Assembly (NCBI GenBank): GCA_001632435.1
Contig: KV423940.1
Span: 1 to 64,000, forward strand
Source: Calocera cornea HHB12733
Taxonomy: Eukaryota; Basidiomycota; Dacrymycetes; Dacrymycetales; Dacrymycetaceae
Length of the DNA stretch: 64,000 nucleotides
Direction: 5' to 3'
Position 1 is the stretch's first letter, and each line of letters begins with the position of its first letter. The notes beneath the pieces are model-generated. The model was not told the origin of the DNA and did not search any database. It saw only the letters and a program-made list of their open reading frames with translations. Shown piece by piece: positions 11,180 to 19,761 of the stretch. The translations under genes and the position numbers were made by a program.

Positions 11180-12047
11180 TCCTGAGGGTGTCGACTTCGC
11201 GACGTTGGATCTGCGTCATTCAGGGCGAAGCGGCTTGTATGGGATATTTTAATAGAAGACGAGGGCCGGCCTCGCACAGGACAGATACCACAAATACCTT
11301 ATGTACACTACTACGACACGCTAGGAAAATCCCAGCCGGCCCCTCAACTCCTACTTATTCAATGCAATCCGGCTTAATCAGACTACATAACGCGTGTACT
11401 TACAGTAAACGGGCTGAGCTGGCTGTGCCTACCACTCGCGCGCGCTCTGTCGGTGCCTAAGTAGAGAGTGAGGAAGCGAAGCTGATACTTAGTCGAAGTT
11501 GGCTGCGAATCAGCAGGCTGGTAGAACTGCCTGCATGTGAGGTGCGCCACCACTCAGTTCGGCACACTAGTGTACATACCGTACTAAGTTAACTATACTA
11601 TTTGAGAGATGAGCCACACAGTACAACCAGTGCCTGAATTACAAGATGCTGGCCTATCCTGCGTCTACTTATATGGTGCCGACCGACCGACTTTGTGTTT
11701 CCTCCCAAAAATGTCATGAATCGCCGGAGAGAGGTGGAGAGCAGGATGCCGTTGAGGTCACGGTGGACCGGCTATTCGCTTCCCCGCCTGGGAAACCCCG
11801 TTGGACGGACCCGCGCCATCGCTCGCCCATCAGCGCAAGTCGGAATACCCGCTCTACCCGCCCTGAACGAGGTGCTTCTATCGCCCACGCTCTTCCATCT
11901 ATCTCGCCGCCATCCAGGGCGTCCCCAACGGCACCGGCAACCTCGGGTCCGACCGCTCCCGCGCAACACAGGAGGGCATAAACACCCCTCACCCCCAGCT
12001 GATGCAGTCAGCAGCAGCCCGGCTACGCTCTCGACGCTGAGCCACAA
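11180..12047. other. Intergenic region without a recognised feature
   Basis: About 870 bp between the SNG1-like gene and the carnitine acetyltransferase. The first half is AT-richer and probably 3' flank. No gene, tRNA or clear repeat was seen. Confidence 0.45.
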
Positions 12048-14287
12048 ATGCTGCGCGCTCTCACCCTGCGACGCCCACCCGCATCACTGCGCTCTCTACT
12101 CCCCGGACTACACGCCAGACAGCAGCACTCGCACTCGCCCACCATGCCCCGCCCCGACAACTGGAAGTACCTCGCCCACCCCGTCGAATTCCACCCGCCC
12201 CAGCCGCCCCTCCCGCGCCTGCCCGTGCTCAAGCTGAGCGAGACGATGGCCAAGATGAAGCGATCGCTCCACGCGCTGAGGGCGGACGACGCGCAGTGGG
12301 AGGAGGCGTGCAGGAAGCTGGATGAGTTTGAAGGTGGGCTCGGGAAGGTCCTGCAGCAGAGGCTGGAAGAGAGGGAGATGATGGGGGCGATGGGCACGGA
12401 TGGTGGGGAGGCGAAGGGACATTGGCTGGAGAAGTGGTGGGATGATGTGCGCGCTCTTCTCGTGATTGAGGATGGTGGCTGATTGAGGACAGGGCGCATA
12501 CATGGCATACCGCGATTCGGTAGACGCATTATTCCGATGCCAAGTGTGAAGTTGGACTGACAGACATGCAGGTCGTCGTGAACGTCTCCTACTACTACGG
12601 CTTCACGCCCTCACCCCCGCACCTCCCGTCCCACCCCTCGTACCGTGCGGCCACCCTCGTCCGTTCGGCCCTGCTCTTCCGCCACGCCATGTACGCCGGC
12701 ATACTCGCTCCCGACCGTGTGAAAGAAGGCATATTATGCATGGACAGCTACCGGTGGATGTTCGACTGCTGCCGTGTTCCCGGATTACCGGCCGACTGGG
12801 CGGTGAGCTACGCGGGCGAGTCCGCGGCGAAGCTCAGGCCGGGGCATGTGATGGTGCTCCGGAGGAACAGGTTCTGGAAGATTAGCATGGATAATGGAGA
12901 GGAGGACATTTTGAGCACGGAAGATATCGAGAGGTACGTATATGCGCCATTTGAGTGGGAAAGAGGGGCTAAAGTAGAGCAGGCAGATCAAGTACGTGTA
13001 CGAGCATGCAACGGAGGATGGCCCCTCCGTCGGTATCCTCTCCGGGAACGACCGCGACACCTGGGCGGCAGACTATGCGCGCCTCTCCCAATCCCCACAG
13101 AACGCGTCCCTCCTGCACGCGCTCGAGTCCGCCGCCTTCCTCCTCTGCCTCGACACGGAGACGCCCGGTGACATCATCGACTTCTCGCGCGCGTGCTGGC
13201 ACGCGGGCATGTCCGGCAAGTCCTGGGGCAACAGGTGGTACGACAAGCCCCTCCAGTGGATCGTCTTCGACAACGGCAAGGCCGGGTTCATGGGCGAGCA
13301 CAGCGTCATGGACGGCACACCTACCGTGCGGCTATGCGACACCGTCTTGCATGCCATCGCCGACCCCCACTTCGACAACGGCAAGCCCACTTTCGAACTG
13401 CCAGAGCCGGAGGAGCTCTGCTGGCAGCTTGGGCAAGAGGACCATAACGCCATCGCCGCTGCGACCGAGAACTTCAGCACGCTCATCAACTCCCAGGCCA
13501 TGAGCTACCACACAACGTCCTACGGCAAGGCCACGATCAAGAACTACAAGGTGTCCCCCGACTCTTGGGCGCAGATGCTCATCCAGCTCGCCCATGCGCG
13601 GCTGCACCCTCCTGGAACACCGCCCGTGGGGACATACGAGGCTGCGACTACCCGGAGGTTCGCGCACGGGCGCACAGAGACGATCCGCACAGTGTGCGAT
13701 GAGAGCCGCGAGTGGGTCGAGGCCATGACTGGCTTTGGGCGGGAGGTGGGGGACGTGGAGAAGAGGGCGCTGTTTAGACGGGCGTGCGCGAGGCATATCG
13801 AGATGGCGAGGGAGGCGGGGAACGCCAGGGGCGTCGATAGGCATATGTTTGGTGGGTGCGTAGGACGCTGCTATAGTGATGTACTGACCGCGGCATATAG
13901 GGCTCAAGCACCTTCTGAAAGAGGGCGAGGAGATGCCGGCGATCTTCAGTGACCCGCTGTACAAGCGCGGCTCGACCTGGGTGCTGTCGACCAGCGCGAT
14001 CTTTAGCGAGCATTTCCCCAGTTATGGGTGGGGCGAAGTCGTCCCCGATGGGTTTGGCGTGGCGTATATGACCGGGTATGATGGTGAGTGCTCCATTGCT
14101 CACCGTCACTTCACAGAGTGATGGCTAATACGGTCTGGTTATCACAGACAAGATCCAGTTCACTATTACGTCGCGCAAGGAGATGCCGAACCAGCGGTTC
14201 TGCGAGGAGATTGCGCGTGCGGCCGAAGAGGTCAAGGCGCTCTTTGATGCTGAGGTACCTGCGGGTGGTTCAAAGGCCAAGCTGTGA
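12048..14287 (+). CDS. Carnitine O-acetyltransferase, mitochondrial/peroxisomal
   Basis: Six exons join in phase: 12048-12446, a 27-nt microexon 12493-12519, 12572-12933, 12983-13851, 13901-14083 and 14148-14287, giving 660 codons (659 residues). The microexon encodes GAYMAYRDS of the conserved WW-DD-GAYMAYRDS-VVVNVSYYYGF motif. The catalytic His lies in GFMGEHSVMDGTP; the carnitine/CoA region includes YHTTSYGKATIKNYK and FSEHFPSYGWGEVVPDGFG. The enzyme moves acetyl groups between CoA and carnitine so that they can cross organelle membranes. The N-terminus (MLRALTLRRPPASLRSLLPG) is Arg/Leu-rich without acids, as in mitochondrial presequences, and the C-terminus is SKAKL, a PTS1. A second in-frame Met at 12144 (MPRPDNWKYLAHP) would start after the presequence. 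This matches the dual-targeting logic known for yeast Cat2. Confidence 0.92.
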
Positions 14288-14801
14288 TTCTTTCCCACTC
14301 TTTTCTCACGGCCCGCGAACCCCGCATGCTTAGAGATCACCCCGCAGAATGATATCCCATGACTCAAGTCAATTAAAGTGAAGCTGAAGCTGAACGGGAA
14401 GTGCATGCTCAAACGTGCGATATGCAGCTGTGCGATACGCGAACCTTGCAAGCGAATATGAACATGAACGTGAGGTAGAAGGGATGCGAAGCGCGCCCAG
14501 CCCTTCTGCGGTCCGGGCGGCAGGCGCCCGGGGTCACGTGGATCAGAGGGTTCAGGAACATGACGATCTTGGGTTTCCTTTTTTGGATGGAAAGAAGGGA
14601 TCTATCTTCTCGCTTCTGGAAACTCTGATGATAAGGATGGTGGAGGGGTGAGTTCTCGCGTATGGTATCACATGGCTTCTCATTTATGCGATCTCCAGCT
14701 TCCCAAGTAGAATAATACGGTATCAGACATACAACTCGAACGATAACGTACAGAAGCACGGCGCGTTAAGGGTGGACCGAAAGAAGAGGAAAGGGAAAAG
14801 A
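14288..14801. other. Convergent intergenic region, nothing recognised
   Basis: About 510 bp between the 3' ends of the acetyltransferase and the small gene at 14802. I see no gene or repeat. Confidence 0.45.
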
Positions 14802-15068
14802 TTAGAGCATCGACATCTCGTTGGCGGGCAGCATGTCCTGGACGAGGTGTGCCGCCTTTTCCTTCAGGTGATGGTCGTGATGATGGTGCTCGTGCTCCTT
14901 GTTCTCGTGCTTGGCCTCGACGGGAGCGGAAGTGGTTGCCTCAGCCGGCGTCTGGCGTACGGATCAGCATCTGGACGACGCGTGTGATGGGAAGAGAGGG
15001 CATACCTGAGTATCCGTGGGCAACTCAGCCTTCTCTTCCTCAGCGTGGTGATGGTGGAACAGCGTCAT
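14802..15068 (-). CDS. His-rich mini-protein with MLPANE-type C-terminus (member A)
   Basis: Two exons, 15006-15068 (21 codons, donor CAG|GTATGC) and 14802-14951, encode 70 residues. The N-terminus is MTLFHHHHAEEEKAELPTD; the middle carries a second His/Glu cluster (HENKEHEHHHDHHLKEK); the end is HLVQDMLPANEMSML and stop. No signal peptide, membrane segment or Cys is present, and the protein is probably largely disordered except for a short amphipathic C-terminal helix. The last ten residues match the C-termini of the genes at 16395 and 18555, and the intron sits at the same place and phase in all three. His clusters could bind metal, but that is inference. A TATAAGT element lies 103-112 bp upstream of the ATG. 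I recognise no family. Confidence 0.75.
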
Positions 15069-15170
15069 GTTTGCGTGTATTGGCGTGTGAAGGGGCGATG
15101 GGGAGCGGTTGTTTGTATGGTGGTTGCGTGTGTGGTCGTGTCTGCTCCACTGACCCGCACTTCGCACCGT

Positions 15171-15180
15171 ACTTATACCC
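15171..15180 (-). promoter_or_regulatory. TATA element (GGGTATAAGTAC) of mini-gene A
   Basis: On the minus strand GGGTATAAGTACGG lies about 105 bp upstream of the ATG at 15068. The same TATAAGTAC core stands 137 bp upstream of member B. Confidence 0.55.
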
Positions 15181-15830
15181 CATACCCAAGCCCTTCAGCC
15201 TCTGTATCCGTCCCTTCCACCATGGGCATGCCTGTCGATTGTTCTACTCACTGTCATGTAGGTCCCAGAAAGGCAACACAAGCGAAAGCTCCGGAACTTT
15301 CGCCCAGTCCGTCAGGGTCCACTTCCCGCATTGCCCCACAGCTGAATAGCCTGCTAGCCACCCGCCAGATGATGTTCCGCCCAGGGGGTGCGCGCCCTAT
15401 GACTCCGCACCTTGACAGCGGAGGACTGCGCATACCAGCCAACGTTAGAGTGGCGGACCGCCGTCGCCGTGTGCGGGACACACCTCCTATCTTGCATCCT
15501 GGGGTGGCTTGGCGAAAGGGGCGGTGGCATGCCAAAGGATCTATCGTCTCGAATGCCCCGGCGGGCTCAGTTCTCGTCGCGGATTCCCAGACCGTCTACA
15601 ATGCCCCGCACGAAATCGCGATACTCTTAGTTCGCCCCACACCGGAGCCCAGAACTGCAGAGGGCGAACCGCTTTGTTCCGCGCAAGCGAACCCTGTCGG
15701 CCGAAGGTCGCCGCAAGTCACCGACGTGGCGGTGCAAGGTCCGTGCGTCATCGCAGTCTGGTCCCTATCGGAGTAACTCGGGTCCCGCACACACACTCGA
15801 GTCCGCCCGCATTGCCATCGGCCTGCGCCC

Positions 15831-16170
15831 TCATTGGGGCGCCGTTGTAATGCCCTGAAACACCGTCAACATCACAAGCGAAATGCATGTTCGGCCGTAT
15901 GTCGGACGGCCGAAATGCCACAGTGACACTGTTTTCGCGGCAGATGTGACGCGCTGAGATGTCAACCTGTCTGTTCCAGGCTGTCCTCCCTCATTGGAGC
16001 GCCGCCGCGCCGGTCTGATGCGCCGAAAATAATCCATCAACACCCCGAGCGGATGTTATGTTCGGTCGTGTGTCGGACGGCCGAAGTACCACGGTGACTG
16101 TGTTTATCGCAGATGGCAGCAGATGGAGCGCACTGGGATGTCAACCTCTCTGTTTCTGGCTGTCCGATCT
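15831..16170. repeat. Imperfect 160-bp tandem duplication with palindromes
   Basis: Two diverged units run from 15831 (TCATTGGGGCGCCG) and from 15991 (TCATTGGAGCGCCG). They share successive blocks: a GCATGTTCGG/TTATGTTCGG segment, GTCGGACGGCCGAA, CACRGTGAC, TCGC-GCAGATG and GAGATGTCAACCT-TCTGTT. Unit 1 contains the inverted repeat TTCGGCCG-9 nt-CGGCCGAA; unit 2 keeps it with one mismatch (TTCGGTCG). It lies 225-560 bp upstream of mini-gene B. Confidence 0.8.
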
Positions 16171-16257
16171 CGGAAAAGCTGATCGGTGCTGCGCCGACGT
16201 CGGCGAATTGGTGCGAATATCACCGAAAATATTCTCTAATATGAGGGGTGTAACGTG

Positions 16258-16266
16258 TATAAGTAC
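16258..16266 (+). promoter_or_regulatory. TATA element (TATAAGTAC) of mini-gene B
   Basis: TATAAGTAC lies 137 bp upstream of the ATG at 16395 and is identical in its core to the element upstream of member A. Confidence 0.55.
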
Positions 16267-16394
16267 AGCTGGATTTCTGCTGTAGATGAACATCAACCAC
16301 AAATCCAACCGCACTACATCGCAACCGCACTACATCGAGCAGCTTCTGAAGACTCATACACCAACCAAAGCGGACTCCAAAGCCAACCACAAAC

Positions 16395-16619
16395 ATGCCT
16401 TCAATTTTCCAGCAGCACTACCGCCACCTTTCTTCCCCAAAGCCGGCTCAGGTACGCCACCTGGTTTCTGATCACGTATCCTATAACTGAGTCTTCTTCC
16501 AGCGCCCCGCTGCGGCACCTGCCACCGCCCCTGCCGCGGCACCCGCAGAGAAGAAACAGAGCCTGGTCGAGAAGTACCTCCTGCAGATGCTTCCCGCCAA
16601 CGAGGCTGCCATGCTCTGA
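16395..16619 (+). CDS. Mini-protein with MLPANEAAML C-terminus (member B)
   Basis: Two exons, 16395-16451 (19 codons, donor CAG|GTACGC) and 16503-16619, encode 57 residues. The protein starts MPSIFQQHYRHLSSPKPAQ, continues with an Ala/Pro spacer (RPAAAPATAPAAAPAEKK) and ends SLVEKYLLQMLPANEAAML. The last ten residues are identical to those of the gene at 18555, while the codons differ (CTT CCC versus CTC CCT and others), which argues for selection on the peptide. No signal peptide, Cys or CaaX box is present. The final part can form a short amphipathic helix. Function and family are unknown. Confidence 0.78.
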
Positions 16620-16905
16620 TGTACCGTCCTCAATCCCATTCTCCCTTCGGGTTTCTTCTTCATGACCGTTACACGCGGTGCATACAGTGGGATATCCCCA
16701 CACATAGACGTACCTTATAATTCTGCTGATCGGATGTAATGCCGCACACTTCCAGACTAATATTCCCTGCAATGTTCACGTAATGGATGCCACACACGTG
16801 TTGACGCGTCACGCAACTATATGTGTCGTTACATTCATCACTAGAAAGGGGATACACACAGATTTCTAAACGCACAAGTACAATGTCCCACCGACCCAAC
16901 ACGAT

Positions 16906-18042
16906 TCATACCTCGCCGTCAACAGCTATGAGAGAATCTGAGGCGGCCGCGCCGACCGGTTGTTTCTTCCGCCCCTGCGGTCGCTGAAAGCCTGCACGCG
17001 CTCCTCCCCTGCCAAAGCGTATCGTCCTCGGTACGAGCGACACGGATGACATGGCAGTCGCAAGCTCGTCCATCGTCGCATCGTCGTCTTCGACAGCTGG
17101 GGGCCGTCCTCTCTGATCCTCGTGAGCAGTGCCAGCGACGAGTGGGGCACGATTTGTCGGCCGCGCGTTTGATAGTTTCTGAGCTTGTCTGGGCACAGGT
17201 CGAGCGGATGGCTTCGCCGTACCGAAGGTCCATCCCAGAGGTTGTGAGGATCGGATTGGTGAAGTCGCACGCTGTGGTGTGGAGGAGGCCGGTTCGGTCA
17301 TCTCGCCGGTCTCTGTTTGCGAGAAGCGCAGTCCGAGCCCATTGACCGACCCAGTGCTCGTCTCACCCGCCCCAGCATCATGAGGCGGGGTCAGCGGTCC
17401 CCTCGGCTCGGAAGGCCCCGCTTCCATCCCCTGCCCATCCTCTTTCGGCCCAGCCCGAGGCTTCCACTCCGGACGGACCAAGCTCACGCCCTCCCCCCAC
17501 TTCTCGAGCAGCCCGCCGATGCCCTTGTTCGTCACCGCGAAGAAGTACTCCTTTGGGTAGTGGTGCCCGTCGATAAGGTGCATGCGCCGTTTGGCGGGGG
17601 TGTCGAACATCTTGATGCATGTGGGGATGAAGCACGCGAACTAGGGTCCGTTGGGTTCAGGCTCCTGACAAGATCAGACAGTTATGGACTCACGGTCTTC
17701 TCCCCTCGCTCCTTCCGGATCGCGACAATGGGATCGTGGCATTCTGCGAAGTGCTAGACCTTGACGAGTGAGCAGCATCCTACCAATCCGACTAGTTAAT
17801 TGACGCACCAGCTCTAATAATCTCTGATCTGGGAAGACGGACATGCAGCCCTTCTCCTGGCAGACATGGGTATGATACGTCTTGTAGTGCCTCTCGAGTG
17901 CCTGAGCGTCCCCCAAGACCGCAGGGTGACGATGACACGTGGGCGGGAGGCTGCATATGATCCCCCTGTGGCCCTCAGGCGTCTGTGACCTGCGGAGCTT
18001 CGCGGGCGGAGAGGGCGAGCGTGACTGCCGCCGTTTGTTCAT
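16906..18042 (-). CDS. ZNF511-type C2H2 zinc-finger protein
   Basis: Three exons, 17809-18042, 17694-17753 (exactly 20 codons) and 16906-17640, give 343 codons (342 residues). After a basic N-terminus (MNKRRQSRSPSPPAKLRRSQ) come three C2H2-like fingers: CSLPPTC with H-x4-H, CQEKGC followed by LELHFAECHDP, and CFIPTCIKMFDTPAKRRMHLIDGHHYP. The LHFAECHDP and HLIDGHHYPKEYFF segments are diagnostic of zinc finger protein 511 relatives, which are widely conserved but poorly characterised nuclear proteins. The C-terminal 200 residues are low-complexity and end with an Arg/Gly-rich stretch (TIRFGRGGARAGF) typical of fungal members. It lies between mini-genes B and C on the opposite strand and is divergent from C. 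Confidence 0.82.
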
Positions 18043-18554
18043 GATGTTGGGCGCTTCGACGGTGAGTGGGTGACTTGGGCGGTGGGCGGGTCAGGGACGC
18101 GTCGGGGACCGAAGCCGCATTGGTGCCGCGCGGGGGCGGAGCAAGCCGCGCGCGTGGATCCGCGTCGCCCCTACCAGGGCGGAAATGGTGCCTCCTGTGC
18201 CTCCGACCCTCCCAAGCACAACTGTTTGTATGCTGGCGGCGTCGCGCCGGACCGCCCATTATATACCTCGTTAAATTGATGTCGGCGAGGTCCGAGATTG
18301 CAGGAATGGCCCGCCGACTTCTCCGAGATGATGGGAAGAGCCGTAGAGAGTTGCTCCGATGATGGGGACTGCGTTCCTGCTTGCGGAGCGGGAGTTGCGT
18401 ACCTTGGCGTGACTGATATGCATAAATATGGCGTACAAGAGGCCTAAAGGCTCATCATCAACCCATCCTAACGCGCTACAAACCAAACCGAGCACCGGCC
18501 TATCATACCAGTCCATCGCTCAACAGCCACCAAGCTACCGTACCTACTGTATCA
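18043..18554. promoter_or_regulatory. Divergent promoter between ZNF511-like gene and mini-gene C
   Basis: About 510 bp. A TTATATAC element at about 18259 and a CATAAATA element at 18421-18428 are TATA candidates for gene C; the second has the spacing seen for members A and B (about 130 bp to the ATG). Confidence 0.45.
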
Positions 18555-18812
18555 ATGGCTTCGCGATTCCACCTCCCCCACATGCACATGCACCGCAACG
18601 TGCCGCTGCCGGCCCAGGTACGCGTCTTGGCCTCGAATTCAGGAAACAGTCGGCTAACACACTTGCAGCAGACCCCCGCTCAGGCTCCCCAGCTCGAGTC
18701 GCCCAGCGCCGGCCCCTCAGGCACGCAGCACGAGATGACGGAGGAGCACCCCAAGCTGTGGCAGAAGTATCTCATGCAGATGCTCCCTGCCAACGAGGCG
18801 GCTATGCTGTGA
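18555..18812 (+). CDS. Mini-protein with MLPANEAAML C-terminus (member C)
   Basis: Two exons, 18555-18617 (21 codons, donor CAG|GTACGC) and 18669-18812, encode 68 residues; using an acceptor 3 nt further (18672) would remove one Gln. The start MASRFHLPHMHMHRNVPLPA has a His/Met cluster, the middle is a Pro/Gln/Ser spacer, and the end is HPKLWQKYLMQMLPANEAAML. Exon 1 has the same codon number as in member A, and all three members have a phase-0 intron after a CAG codon. No targeting signal is seen. A stress, fruiting or regulatory role would be guesswork. Confidence 0.78.
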   Translation: MASRFHLPHMHMHRNVPLPAQVRVLASNSGNSRLTHLQQTPAQAPQLESPSAGPSGTQHEMTEEHPKLWQKYLMQMLPANEAAML

Positions 18813-19011
18813 TTTACTCCTATTTCCCTTCCTTCCGTTTTGGGTTAGACTGAAGAAGTTACTGTAATGTCTCGGAACTAATGATGACGCTCGCAGAGCG
18901 ATGACTCGACCGGAATGCATTAATGAGAATCGGAGTAGAAATAAGTTAAGCCCCGGTCATTATTCCTCCAGCGCAGCGCATAAGCAGCATCCAGCCGGCT
19001 ATGCGTGAGGA

Positions 19012-19761
19012 CTACCAAGGTCTCCCCCCATGCCACTTGTCCGCCAGTCTCTTTCTCGCGATCGCCCTCTTGCTCGGGCTCACAGGCGGCGCACCGCAGT
19101 AGGCGAACGGCCCGTCCCCCTCGTACACCACATACCCCGAAGTGGCACACTTCTGCACGCACGTGCTGGGCGTCCCAGAGCACGAGGCGGTGCCGCTCTG
19201 CGGGGTGTAGCATTTGGTCTGGGGGACGTCAGTTGCGGAAGGTGTGAGGGGGAGGGGAAGGGGAAAGACGTACGCCGTCTGCGCAGGGCTGGTAGCACCG
19301 CGCGTCGGAAGGGTAGGACGGGTCGCCCCCGTTCGGATCGCTCGTGGTTCCCTATCCGAGGATCGTGAGATCGATGAAGACGATGAAAGGATGCGGAATG
19401 CTCACGGCTGGACAGACGCCGCACGAGTAGGCGCCGGCCTCGAAGTACTACCCGAAGCTTAGCACTCTCCCATTGCCAAGTCTAATACGACCACTTACGC
19501 CCGCATAGCAGTCGACTTTGGACTCCAGTCAGGGCACTGAATATACAAGGAAGGCAGGATACTGACGATATATACATGCGCCTTCGTCCCCCGCACCGTA
19601 GCCGACACAGTCGCCGTCTCCACGCGTACAGTCTGCATTAGACTTCGAACATCCGTCAATTTCATATGCAAATTATACATTGGAGGGATGCGTACAGTGC
19701 ATGACTCGCCCAGCACGCCGATGAAAGCGAGAGAGAGCAGCAGGAGCGTGAGCAGGAACAT
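19012..19761 (-). CDS. Small secreted cysteine-rich protein, many short exons
   Basis: The first exon (19696-19761) encodes a clear signal peptide, MFLLTLLLLSLAFIGVLGES. The following short exons carry Cys-rich segments: NADCTRGDGDCVGYGAGDEG, DCYAG, YFEAGAYSCGVCPA, GTTSDPNGGDPSYPSDARCY and the last, longest exon with KCYTPQSGTASCSG, STCVQKCAT and FAYCG. The last three joins follow clean GT-AG boundaries in phase 0. The acceptor of exon 2 (an AAG at about 19634) and the join around 19560-19510 are less certain. More than a dozen Cys suggest a disulfide-rich extracellular or cell-wall protein. The basic tail (KRAIARKRLADKWHGGRPW) is unusual. I recognise no domain. A palindromic ACTTATAAGT lies 50 bp upstream of the ATG. 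Confidence 0.68.

Larger units (their letters stand above)
15069..16394. promoter_or_regulatory. Divergent promoter of mini-genes A and B
   Basis: About 1.3 kb between the two divergent mini-gene starts. The long plus-strand frame at 15045-15776 has no protein-like pattern and is probably chance. The B-proximal part holds a 160-bp tandem duplication (15831-16170), described separately, and the 5' leader of B contains a perfect 16-bp tandem repeat (CAACCGCACTACATCG, about 16306-16337). Confidence 0.55.

Noticed and set aside
14802..15068. Dedicated metal-binding (nickel/zinc chaperone-like) function of member A
   Set aside because: The His clusters are suggestive, but members B and C lack comparable clusters, so the shared function probably lies in the C-terminus.
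15045..15776. 243-codon plus-strand frame between mini-genes A and B
   Set aside because: It starts antisense to exon 1 of mini-gene A and continues through promoter DNA; composition is irregular and no domain was seen.
14802..18812. Mating pheromone precursors
   Set aside because: Basidiomycete pheromone precursors are small too, but they end in a CaaX box; these end in ML with no Cys.
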